Notes under the pieces: generated by a model
Databases searched by the model: none
What the model was told of the DNA's origin: nothing
What the model saw: only the letters and a program-made list of their open reading frames with translations
Source: Paractinoplanes lichenicola
GTDB taxonomy: Bacteria > Actinomycetota > Actinomycetes > Mycobacteriales > Micromonosporaceae
DNA length: 64,000 bases
Assembly (NCBI RefSeq): GCF_016785085.1
Contig: NZ_JAENHO010000008.1
Location: 535,750 to 599,749, forward strand
Direction: 5' to 3'
Translations under genes and position numbers: made by a program
In this document: in pieces, positions 17,216 through 24,594 of the stretch
Layout of the letters: each line of letters begins with the position of its first letter
Numbering within the stretch: the first letter of the stretch is position 1

Positions 17216-18877
17216 ATGACGGAGGCACCGGCGCTCGGCGCACTGGCCACGCCGGTATCGGTGGTCAGCGCGGACACCGAGGTCGGCGTGATCGAGGCTC
17301 TCCTGCGGGCCGAGCCGGAGTCGATCGGCCTGGTCGCCGTGGACGCGGGACGGCTCTACGTGCTCGACCGGCCCAGCCTCGAGACCTACCTGGCCGGCCG
17401 CCTCGGCTACGGTCGCGCCCTGCTCTTCCACCGGCCCGTACGGGTGCTGCTCGGCCCGCCCGCACTGGTGCTGCCGGCCGCCCTGCCCTGGGACGACGCC
17501 GCCCGCGCCTGCCTGGCCCGGCCCGCCCCCGACCGCGGCACCCCGGTGGTCGTCGAGCTGGGCGGCGGCGAGATCGGCATCGCGCCCGTCGGGCCGCTGG
17601 TCGAGCAGCTCAGCCGGCAATACGAGTCGCTCGCCCTGCGCGACGCGCTGACCGGGCTGGGCAACCGGCGGATGCTGACCGAGACCGCGGGCGCGCTGCT
17701 CGACGCCGGGCGGCAGGTCGCGCTGATGCTCGTCGACCTCGACCGGTTCAAGGAGATCAACGACTCGCTCGGCCACTCCCGCGGCGACCAGCTGCTGCGC
17801 CGGGTGGCCGAGGCGCTGGGCCCGGGGCACACGTTCCGGCTCGGCGGCGACGAGTTCGTGCTGCTGACCGACGACCTCGGCGACGGCTCCGACGAGCACC
17901 TGGTCGCGCGGGGCCGCGAGCTGCTGCGCGCGATCCAGGGGCCGTTCGTGGTGGCGGGCGTGCCGATCACCGTGGAGGCGTCACTGGGCATCGCCCGTAC
18001 GGCGGCGGGCCGGCGCTCCCTGTCCGACCTGCTCGCCGGGGCCGACACGGCCATGTATGCGGCCAAGCGGCACCGCACCGCCGTCGAGCTCTGGCGGCCC
18101 GAGCTCGCCGCCGAGCAGAGCACCGATCTGCGGCTGCAGTCCGAGCTGCGCGCCGCCATCGACCAGGGTCAGCTCGAGCTGCACTACCAAAAGCTCGTCG
18201 ATGCCCGTACGGGGGAGGCTCGCTCTCTCGAGGCCCTGGTGCGCTGGCGTCATCCTCGGCACGGGTTGCTGCTGCCCGGCGCTTTTCTGCCCGGCGCCGA
18301 ACGCTCCGAGGTGATCAACCCGCTCACGACCTGGGTGCTGGCCGACGCGGTGGGGCAGGCCGCACGCTGGCACCACGCCGGCCGCCCGATCCCGGTCGCG
18401 GTCAACCTGCCCGCCCCCGTGCTCGTGCACGACGGCATCGTCGACGAGATCGGCGGCCTGCTCGCCCGGCACGGCCTGCCCGGCTGCTCGCTGATCGTCG
18501 AGATCACCGAGAGCGCGGTGCTGACCCGCCCCGAGCAGAGCGCGCAACGGCTGCGCGGGCTGCGCGACCTGGGCGTACGGGTGGCGGTGGACGACTTCGG
18601 CTCCGGATACACCTCGCTGGCCCTGCTGACCCAGCTGCCGCTGGACGAGCTCAAGCTGGACCGCGCGTTCGTGCACCGGATCCACGACGAGCGGGACCGC
18701 GCGATCGTCGAGGCGGTCGCGAGCATGGCCCGCGGGCTCGGGCTGACGCTGGTCGCCGAGGGCGTCGAGGATCAGGCGACGGCCGACATCCTGGCCGGGG
18801 CCGGCTTCGACCTGTTGCAGGGCTATCACTTCGGCCGCCCCATGCCGCCCTCGCTTGAGATGGCCATCGCGGGGTAA
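17216..18877 (+). CDS. Cytoplasmic GGDEF-EAL protein with N-terminal CBS-like sensor region
   Basis: A 553-residue protein without membrane segments. Residues 1-130 resemble a CBS-pair-type small-molecule sensor (GALATPVSVVSADTEVGVIE, then LYVLDRPSLETYLAG). The GGDEF domain has DALTGLGNRR and RLGGDEFVLL near residue 205. The five-residue-upstream inhibitory RxxD site is absent, so product feedback is not expected. The EAL domain has SLEALVRWRHP, EITESAVL, DDFGSGYTSL and VAEGVE, all intact. It may switch between making and degrading cyclic di-GMP in response to the N-terminal ligand. A TAGCCT hexamer at about 17200-17205 could be its -10 element. The next gene starts 10 bases downstream. Confidence 0.88.
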   Translation: MTEAPALGALATPVSVVSADTEVGVIEALLRAEPESIGLVAVDAGRLYVLDRPSLETYLAGRLGYGRALLFHRPVRVLLGPPALVLPAALPWDDAARACLARPAPDRGTPVVVELGGGEIGIAPVGPLVEQLSRQYESLALRDALTGLGNRRMLTETAGALLDAGRQVALMLVDLDRFKEINDSLGHSRGDQLLRRVAEALGPGHTFRLGGDEFVLLTDDLGDGSDEHLVARGRELLRAIQGPFVVAGVPITVEASLGIARTAAGRRSLSDLLAGADTAMYAAKRHRTAVELWRPELAAEQSTDLRLQSELRAAIDQGQLELHYQKLVDARTGEARSLEALVRWRHPRHGLLLPGAFLPGAERSEVINPLTTWVLADAVGQAARWHHAGRPIPVAVNLPAPVLVHDGIVDEIGGLLARHGLPGCSLIVEITESAVLTRPEQSAQRLRGLRDLGVRVAVDDFGSGYTSLALLTQLPLDELKLDRAFVHRIHDERDRAIVEAVASMARGLGLTLVAEGVEDQATADILAGAGFDLLQGYHFGRPMPPSLEMAIAG

Positions 18878-18887
18878 TGAACCCGGC

Positions 18888-19805
18888 ATGACCGACCGGG
18901 TGATGGTTTTTGCCCCCGCGCCGATCCTGACCGTGACGATCGAGCAGCACAACGCGTCGCCGGCCCTGCACGTCCACCCGGGTGGACAGGGCGTCTGGCA
19001 GGCCCGCATGATCTCCGCGCTCGGTGTGCCGGTGACCCTGTGCGTCGCCCTCGGCGGCGAGCCGGGCTCTCTGGTCGAGGCGCTGCTGGGGGCCGAGGAA
19101 TTCGACGTCCGTACGGTGCCCCGCCGCGCCGAGACGGGGTGGTATGTGCACGACCGCCGCGACGGGGAACGCGACACGGTGGCCGAGCACCCGGGGGAGC
19201 CGCTGGAACGGCACGACCTCGACGAGCTGCACAACATCGCGCTGACCGAGGGGCTGCGCTCGTCGGTCGCCGTCCTCAGTGGACCGCACGCCCCGTCGGC
19301 GGCCGACCCGGCCCTGTACGAGCGGCTCGCGGCGGACCTCACGGCCAACGGCGTACGGGTGGTGGCCGACCTGTCGGGTGACTACCTTTCCGCCGTACTG
19401 GAAGGCGGGGTGGCCGTCGTGAAGGTCAGCCACGAGGAGCTGATCGACGACGGGCTGGCGGCGGACGACAGCGTCGACGCGCTGCTCGCGGCCGGGCGCA
19501 AACTGCTCGAGCGCGGGGTCGAGACGGTGCTGATCAGCCGGGCCGGCGATCCGGCGCTGGCGCTCTACGACGGGCACGAGTGCGAGGTGCATCCGCCGCC
19601 GCTGCGGGTCAACGAGCACCGGGGTGCGGGTGACTCGATGACCGCGGGAGTGGCCTCCGTGCTCGCCCGGGGTGGTTCCGTCGACGAGGCCTTGCGTACG
19701 GGGGCGGCCGCTGGTGCATTGAACGTGACCCGGCACGGGCTGGGGACCGGGAGGGGCGAGGCGGTGCGGGAGTTGATGAGTCGCGTGCGGATCGAGCCGC
19801 GATGA
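18888..19805 (+). CDS. PfkB-family carbohydrate kinase
   Basis: A 305-residue ribokinase-fold enzyme that phosphorylates a sugar or sugar phosphate with ATP. The N-terminal half has the substrate-binding HPGGQGVWQARMISALGVPV block. The C-terminal half has the catalytic HRGAGDSMTAGVASVLARGG, with the anion-hole GAGD and base aspartate. It is similar in build to 1-phosphofructokinase/tagatose-6-phosphate kinase types, but the substrate cannot be named. The ATG at 18888 is 10 bases after the GGDEF-EAL stop, and its stop overlaps the surE ATG (ATGA), so the two enzymes are coupled. Confidence 0.85.
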   Translation: MTDRVMVFAPAPILTVTIEQHNASPALHVHPGGQGVWQARMISALGVPVTLCVALGGEPGSLVEALLGAEEFDVRTVPRRAETGWYVHDRRDGERDTVAEHPGEPLERHDLDELHNIALTEGLRSSVAVLSGPHAPSAADPALYERLAADLTANGVRVVADLSGDYLSAVLEGGVAVVKVSHEELIDDGLAADDSVDALLAAGRKLLERGVETVLISRAGDPALALYDGHECEVHPPPLRVNEHRGAGDSMTAGVASVLARGGSVDEALRTGAAAGALNVTRHGLGTGRGEAVRELMSRVRIEPR

Positions 19806-20608
19806 GGGTGCTCGTTACCAATGACGACGGTATTTCTGCGCCTGGGCTGGCCGCTTTGGCTTCTGCGGTGGCTTCTTCTCCCTCCTACGACGTAGTGGTG
19901 GCCGCTCCTCAGGAGGAGGCCAGTGGGATGAGCTCGGCCCTCACCGCGGTCGTCTCCGACGGCGAGATCGTGTTCCGTCCCGCTGGCATATCGGACTTAT
20001 CCGCTTATGGGGTGGCGGCGTCTCCCGCGTACATCGTGGTGCTGGCGTCTCTGGGGGTCTTCGGGCCGCCGCCGGATCTGGTGCTGTCGGGGATCAACCG
20101 CGGGGTCAACGCGGGCCGGGCCGTGCTGCACTCGGCGACCGTGGGGGCGGCGCTGACCGCGGCCAACTACGGCATGCGGGCGATGGCGGTGTCGCTGGAC
20201 GTGCTGCACCCCGAGGCCTCGGTGTCGGCCGCGTCCGGGGGCAACGCGATCGTGCTGCCCTCCGACGACGTGCTCAACTGGGGTGCGGCCGCGACGACGG
20301 CGGTCTCGCTGATGGGCGCATTGGAGGAGACGCCGCGGGGCACGGTGCTCAACGTGAACGTGCCCGACCGTCCCGGCCCCGCCGAGTTGCGCGAGGCCAC
20401 GCTGGCGTCCTTCGGCCAGGCGGGCATCGCGGTCGCCGAGGCCGGGGAGGGTTTCGTCCGGACGACCATCGAGCGGGTCAACGAGCCGTTGGTGCCCGGC
20501 ACCGACCTGGCGCTGCTGGCCGAGGGCTACGCGACGGTGACGGCCCTGCGGCCGCCGGCCGAGGTGGGTGGCGTACGAATCCCGTCCCAGCGGCGCGTGC
20601 CGTCGTAG
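19802..20608 (+). CDS. surE: 5'/3'-nucleotidase SurE
   Basis: A 268-residue SurE-family metal-dependent phosphatase, the usual length. The metal-binding aspartates are in VLVTNDDGISAPGL at the N-terminus. The family loop EEASGMSSAL and the SGINRGVNAGR motif (metal-binding asparagine) follow. These enzymes hydrolyse nucleoside monophosphates and sometimes short polyphosphate. The ATG overlaps the PfkB stop. The last 82 bases overlap the 3' end of the convergent GT87 gene, which is unusual for a housekeeping gene and means read-through would give antisense RNA. Confidence 0.92.
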   Translation: MRVLVTNDDGISAPGLAALASAVASSPSYDVVVAAPQEEASGMSSALTAVVSDGEIVFRPAGISDLSAYGVAASPAYIVVLASLGVFGPPPDLVLSGINRGVNAGRAVLHSATVGAALTAANYGMRAMAVSLDVLHPEASVSAASGGNAIVLPSDDVLNWGAAATTAVSLMGALEETPRGTVLNVNVPDRPGPAELREATLASFGQAGIAVAEAGEGFVRTTIERVNEPLVPGTDLALLAEGYATVTALRPPAEVGGVRIPSQRRVPS

Positions 20609-22209
20609 AGCGGAACCAGCGCGGCGACCCCGATCGCCAGCACCAGCCGGACCTCGCTGAGCATCGGCAGCGCGGTCACCGGCAGGATCATGACGGCCAG
20701 GACGATCGCGGGCCAGGCCTTCCGTGCCCAGCCCGGCCCCGCGATCGGCAGCAGCGCGGCAAGCACGAGCCAGACCTGATGATGCGTCCACGAAACCGGC
20801 GAGAGCACGACACTGGCCGCGCCGACGACCACGGCGGCCCCGAGCCAGTGGCCCTCATCAACCAGCCGTACGGCCCGGACCAGCCCCGCCACGACGATGC
20901 CGCCGCCGATCACGAGCACCAGCACCGAACGCGCATGATCGGGCACATCGAGCCGCATGAGCGCCCCGTTGAGCGACTGATTGCCCACCCCCGTGATGTA
21001 ACCGAGCCGGCTCACGTGGAAGATCTCGCCCGTCCAGAACCGCCACGAGTCGCCGGGCAACGCCAGCGCCCCGATCAGCGCGCAACCACCGAACGTCATC
21101 GCGGCTGTGACTGCAGCCTTCCGCCGCCCCGAAAACCAGAGCAGCGGCACGAAGATCAGCGGAGTGAGCTTGACGGCGGCCGCGATCCCGATCAACACCC
21201 CGTTCCACCCCGTACGCCTCAGCAGCAGCAGATCGGCCAGCACAAGCACCACGAGGAACAGGCTGACCTGCCCGTACTTGAGATTCGACGAGACCGGCGC
21301 CGACAACACCAGGGCCAGCGCCGCAACCGCAGTCATCCCCGCCCTGCCCCACACCCGGGCTGTCGCTCGATCGAACACTTGCCTCGCTAGGCCGCGCACT
21401 CCGCCCGTGCGCATGAGCGATGTTGTCGCCGGGTCGCGCGTTTCGGCTGCGATATTGAGCGGTGTTGTCGCTCCGCTGCGCCCGTCTGCTGGCAGGCCAC
21501 GCGTTCCGACTGCTTGGCTGAGCGATGTTGTCGCTCGGCTGCGCGTTTCGCTCGCGTGGTTGGGCGATGTTGTCGCTCGTTTGCGTCTCTCCGTCGCCGG
21601 ACCCCGCGTTCCGAGCGCTTGGTTGAGCGATGCCGTCGCTGGGCTGTGCGTTGCCGTTGCTCGGTCGCGAGTTTCCTGCGCGTGGCTGCGCGATGTTGTC
21701 TCTTTGCTCGGCGTCGCTGTTGTAGAGCTGCGCGTTTCGTCGGCCGGGTTGAGCGTTGTTGTCGTTGGGTTGCGCGTTTTGAGCGATGTTGTCGCTCGAA
21801 TGCGCGTTTCCGCCGCGGGGCTGCGTGTTTGGGGTGCTTGGTTGAGCGATGGTGGCGCCTGGTCGTTCGTGTCTGGCGCTCGACTGAGCAACCCTGTCCA
21901 CGAGCTGCGCATCACGAGCGTGGCGAGGGCGGCGATCGTCGCCAGGGTGACCAAGGTCCACGCGACCTGAACCACCGGCACCGGCAGCCAAGTCAGCGGC
22001 GTGAAGATCAGGGCGGCGAACGGCGGATAGGTGAAAGGCGCGGCGCCCCGCGTGAAGTCGTAGAGGCTGTCGCCGTCGGCCAGCCCGCCAACCGCGCCCA
22101 GATAGACGGACAGATCGGTGAGCCGGGCCTGCGCCGGTCGCCCGAGGGCCACCCCCACCGTAACCGCACCGGCAATGGCAGCGGCCAGCCAGATCCATCG
22201 TTTACCCAT
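20527..22209 (-). CDS. GT87-type membrane glycosyltransferase with a repeat insertion
   Basis: A 560-residue polytopic protein of the DUF2029/GT87 group, whose members use polyprenyl-phosphate mannose on the outer face of the membrane. The N-terminal part has TM1 (residues 7-23), a DLSVYLGAVGGLADGDSLYDF loop with the acidic catalytic-type residue, and the conserved FTYPPFAAL. Later segments include SNLKYGQVSLFL, AAVKLTPLIFVPLLW and SWTHHQVWLVL, all typical. Without the insertion at residues about 111-285 the length would be about 385, normal for the family. The start codon lies seven bases after TAGAGT, so the message is probably leaderless. It is downstream of the PadR pair on the same strand. 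Confidence 0.8.
   Translation of the reverse strand: MGKRWIWLAAAIAGAVTVGVALGRPAQARLTDLSVYLGAVGGLADGDSLYDFTRGAAPFTYPPFAALIFTPLTWLPVPVVQVAWTLVTLATIAALATLVMRSSWTGLLSRAPDTNDQAPPSLNQAPQTRSPAAETRIRATTSLKTRNPTTTTLNPADETRSSTTATPSKETTSRSHAQETRDRATATHSPATASLNQALGTRGPATERRKRATTSPNHASETRSRATTSLSQAVGTRGLPADGRSGATTPLNIAAETRDPATTSLMRTGGVRGLARQVFDRATARVWGRAGMTAVAALALVLSAPVSSNLKYGQVSLFLVVLVLADLLLLRRTGWNGVLIGIAAAVKLTPLIFVPLLWFSGRRKAAVTAAMTFGGCALIGALALPGDSWRFWTGEIFHVSRLGYITGVGNQSLNGALMRLDVPDHARSVLVLVIGGGIVVAGLVRAVRLVDEGHWLGAAVVVGAASVVLSPVSWTHHQVWLVLAALLPIAGPGWARKAWPAIVLAVMILPVTALPMLSEVRLVLAIGVAALVPLYDGTRRWDGIRTPPTSAGGRRAVTVA
21357..21879 (-). repeat. In-frame degenerate repeat array inside the GT87 gene
   Basis: Residues about 111-285 are built from variants of E/G-T-R followed by ATTSLxxA. 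The TR markers are at residues about 134, 158, 179, 200, 221, 235 and 256, spaced mostly 21 residues (63 bp) with one 14-residue step, so the basic unit is probably 7 codons. At DNA level the recurring element is GCGATGTTGTCGCTCG on the plus strand. The insert is hydrophilic, rich in Thr, Ala, Arg and Asn, and sits between predicted membrane segments. Confidence 0.8.
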
Positions 22210-22216
22210 GCTCGGA

Positions 22217-22230
22217 ACTCTACATAGGGT
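22217..22230 (-). promoter_or_regulatory. GT87 promoter sharing a 14-mer with the padR promoter
   Basis: The minus strand reads ACCCTATGTAGAGT, then seven bases, then the GT87 ATG. TAGAGT fits a -10 element placed for a leaderless transcript. Exactly the same 14 bases precede the PadR gene at 24276-24289, so a PadR operator overlapping the -10 is likely. Confidence 0.55.
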
Positions 22231-22263
22231 CTGGGCTGTGTAAAAGGCCTCGTGTCGGCTTCG

Positions 22264-23943
22264 TTATGCGCTGGCGTCTCGCGCGTCGACAGCGCGCCCG
22301 GCGTCGACAGCGCGCCCGGCGTCGACAGCGCGCCCGGCGTCGACAGCGCGCCCGGCGTCGACCGCGCGCCGAGCGTCGACTGGGGGCCCGGCGTTGACCG
22401 CGGGCCCGGCGTCGACCGCGCGCCGAGCGTCGACTGCGGGCCCGGCGTCGACCGCGCGCCCGGCGTCGACTGCGTGCCGAGCGTCGGCGGTGCGCACGGC
22501 GAGGACGGCGACAACCAGCGCCACCAGCCCGACCCCCGACGGGTGCTCAACAAACCCGAACCCGAACGCCGTCGTGTTGTCCAGCATCCGCGGGAGGGCG
22601 GCGTCAGCATTGGCCGGCGCGCTGGACAGCAACGGCGCCACCGCCAGCCCGGCCCCCGCCGCGGCAACGCCCACCGCGATCCGGCGCACGTCACCGGTGA
22701 TCCGCGACGCCCACGCCCGGAAACGACGCGATGCCAGGGCCTCCGTGATGCGGGAGCGGACCCAGCGAACTGCGGCGTAGCCGGCGCAGCGGATCAGCGC
22801 GTAGGTGAAGTTGATCCGCAAGACCGACGAGCACCGTTGGTCAGCTGTCGCTCGAGGGGCGGTCGTCGGGTAGTGAGCAGTGTTGAGCGCGGCTGCGGAC
22901 TGGTGCCTGGTGGCGCGTGTGACTGTCGTGTGATGCGCGGTTGTGCGTGCGCCTGCCGGGTGTGCGGTTGTGCGTGCGCCCGCCGGGTGTGCGGTGGCGC
23001 GAGCGACTGCAGCGGGGCGGACTGCTGTGGCGCGGAAGGCCGAGGCCAAGACGAAGGCGGTGCACAGCAGCAGCGGCCCGGCCATGACGGCGGCGTTGGC
23101 CAGCAAGATGTCGGAGGCGTGGAAGGCCTGCCCCGAAGACTGGAGACTGCCGAAGGCCGCCGAGCCGTCAGGGAAGCTCGGGCCGAACGAGACGGTGTCA
23201 CCGGGCAGCAATGCGAGCGGGAACCAGGCCGGCGCGGTCCAGGCAGGCACGCCCAGCACGGATGCCGCGTGGGCGGAACCGGCCGCAGTGGCCAGTTCCA
23301 GCGTGAGCAGGCCACCGCCCGCGGCGACCCCGGCTGCTCGTCGAAGGCGACCCACGGCCACCAGTCGCCGCGACCACCAAGCCGCCGCTGTGATGCCCGC
23401 GACCCAGACTGCCACGGCCGGACCGACATCGACGGCGCCCATGAACGGCATGACCGGCACCGGGTTGCCCGCGAACAGAAAGGCGAAAACGGCCGCACCC
23501 ACAAGGAACCCCGACACCCGAACCCGTCGCCCCGCCAGCCCGAGTACGACCGTCGCCGCGACGAGCACCACCGGCGCGAACATCGCGGCGCCGCGGGCGA
23601 GATTGGCTGCGACGGCGGCGCCCAGTGTCACGCCGGCCGCGACCGCCGCGGAACGGCCAAGACCGGTCGCCCGCTCCTGCCACGACGGCTCGTCGACCGC
23701 GGGCGAGACGGCCAACGAGGCCGCGAACGCCAACTTCCGCCGCCACCCGCCCGCCATCGCGAGCTCGGCCAGCCACTCCTCGCGCATGATCCCGGCCAGG
23801 TCGTCCGGCCACCGGCGCGCGGCCGCCACCACCAGCCCCCGCGCCAGCCGATCCACCACGCCACCCGAGCGCGGCGGTCCAACCGGCGCCGAAGTCGCGC
23901 CCGAGGCAGGAGTGCCGCCCGGTGGCCTGCCGCCCCTGGTCAT
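22264..23943 (-). CDS. PadR-associated membrane protein of unknown function
   Basis: A 559-residue protein starting at the ATG that overlaps the padR stop (TGATG). Residues about 30-75 (LARGLVVAAARRWPDDLAG, then MREEWLAELA) form a soluble helical region often seen in actinomycete membrane proteins coded next to PadR regulators. Some ten hydrophobic segments follow (for example AAVAAGVTLGAAVAANLA and FLVGAAVFAFLFAG). Two repeat-rich, charged stretches interrupt or end the chain: HPAGARTTA repeats around residue 330 and an AVDAGR-type tail over the last 75 residues. No catalytic motif was recognised. Gene order and overlap argue that it acts with the PadR regulator, perhaps as a sensor or transporter-like element. 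Confidence 0.7.
   Translation of the reverse strand: MTRGGRPPGGTPASGATSAPVGPPRSGGVVDRLARGLVVAAARRWPDDLAGIMREEWLAELAMAGGWRRKLAFAASLAVSPAVDEPSWQERATGLGRSAAVAAGVTLGAAVAANLARGAAMFAPVVLVAATVVLGLAGRRVRVSGFLVGAAVFAFLFAGNPVPVMPFMGAVDVGPAVAVWVAGITAAAWWSRRLVAVGRLRRAAGVAAGGGLLTLELATAAGSAHAASVLGVPAWTAPAWFPLALLPGDTVSFGPSFPDGSAAFGSLQSSGQAFHASDILLANAAVMAGPLLLCTAFVLASAFRATAVRPAAVARATAHPAGARTTAHPAGARTTAHHTTVTRATRHQSAAALNTAHYPTTAPRATADQRCSSVLRINFTYALIRCAGYAAVRWVRSRITEALASRRFRAWASRITGDVRRIAVGVAAAGAGLAVAPLLSSAPANADAALPRMLDNTTAFGFGFVEHPSGVGLVALVVAVLAVRTADARHAVDAGRAVDAGPAVDARRAVDAGPAVNAGPPVDARRAVDAGRAVDAGRAVDAGRAVDAGRAVDARDASA
22283..22490 (-). repeat. 18-bp tandem repeat encoding (AVDAGR)n tail
   Basis: The sequence GTCGAC recurs every 18 bases from about 22285 to 22480, in units close to CGCGCCCGGCGTCGACAG. 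In the minus-strand gene it encodes AVDAGR/AVDARR hexapeptides about eleven times, forming the extreme C-terminus of the PadR-associated membrane protein. The 18-base period keeps the reading frame. Confidence 0.85.
22936..22992 (-). repeat. 27-bp tandem repeat encoding HPAGARTTA
   Basis: Two near-identical 27-base units (22936-22962 and 22963-22989) and a partial third encode a nine-residue repeat inside the PadR-associated membrane protein. The surrounding 60 codons are rich in Ala, Thr, His and Arg and look like further decayed copies. Confidence 0.7.
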
Positions 23944-24269
23944 CACGCCTCCTGCGGACGGGCGGCGGGCCCGGCGGCCCGGGACATCTGCTGCTGCATG
24001 AGCGCGACCTCCCGCCGCGCGGCGACCACCCCGTCCGCGGTGAGCTGGTAATAGCGCCGGCTCGGGCGACCCTCGGCCACCGGGTCGATCTGCTCCCAGC
24101 GCGACTCGACCCACCCGGCCCGTTCGAGCCGGGCCAGGATCGGATAAAGCGTGCCGCTGGGCAGGCCAGATTCCTGCATCAGCTCGAGCCCGTAGCGCTG
24201 CGCCCCCGGCTCGGCCAGCAACCCGGCCAACACCCGCAACACCGACGCCGTGATCCGTGGCCCACCCAT
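23943..24269 (-). CDS. PadR-family transcriptional regulator
   Basis: A 108-residue winged-helix repressor of the short PadR type. ITASVLRVLAGLLAE is the first helix, LPSGTLYPILARLERAGWV is the recognition helix with the family LYPxLxRLE motif, and RRYYQLTADG is the wing. A short C-terminal helix serves for dimer formation. Its stop overlaps the start of the membrane-protein gene. The start codon is six bases from TAGAGT, suggesting a leaderless message. The region just upstream holds an imperfect TATG-N7-CATA dyad of the type PadR proteins bind, so it probably represses itself. Confidence 0.9.
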   Translation of the reverse strand: MGGPRITASVLRVLAGLLAEPGAQRYGLELMQESGLPSGTLYPILARLERAGWVESRWEQIDPVAEGRPSRRYYQLTADGVVAARREVALMQQQMSRAAGPAARPQEA

Positions 24270-24270
24270 G

Positions 24271-24289
24271 TATGCACTCTACATAGGGT
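24271..24289 (-). promoter_or_regulatory. padR promoter and probable PadR operator
   Basis: TATGCACTCTACATA (24271-24285) is an imperfect dyad with TATG-N7-CATA arms. On the minus strand it contains TAGAGT six bases before the padR ATG. The last 14 bases (24276-24289) are identical to those before GT87. Confidence 0.55.
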
Positions 24290-24594
24290 CGCCACGCCGA
24301 CGCACTACGCCGACCTCGTCGCGGCGTGCTCGAGGCGGTGGCGACGTGACGGTTGGGGCGTCAATGAAGGAGCGGGGTGCAGGGGAGTGGGGGAGCGGCG
24401 TTCTCATACGGCGGTGCAGGCTCGGGGAGTGGGGGAGCGGCGTTCTCGAACGGCGGTGCAGGCTCGGGGAGTGGGGGCGGCGTTCTCAAGCGGCGGTGCG
24501 GGTGTGGTCGGGGAATCGGGGAGTAAAAAACCGGCATGCTCGGCGCGCCGTGACGGGTGTGACGGGTGGGGGATCGTGGAGTAAGAAGAGCGGC
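24290..24594. repeat. Non-coding leader of the S9 peptidase gene with 42-bp tandem repeats
   Basis: The 305 bases between padR and the peptidase gene hold no credible gene. From about 24372 to 24495 a 42-base unit containing GGAGTGGGGGAGCGGCGTTC is repeated three times, with truncated ends. After it, two similar segments, each GGAGTAA plus A-rich bases then CGGCATGC, occur near 24520-24538 and 24578-24598; the second supplies the peptidase start. That looks like a duplicated leader. No clear promoter was identified. Confidence 0.65.

Noticed and set aside
20858..22198. Second minus-strand frame of GT87 rich in NAQPSDN repeats
   Set aside because: It is the same repeat DNA read one base off. 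Outside the array it has no protein-like features, whereas the chosen frame has the GT87 helices.
22252..24051. 599-codon open frame on the plus strand
   Set aside because: Antisense to the PadR-partner gene; its SAPGVD repeats are the complement of the AVDAGR array. No ribosome site and no domain.
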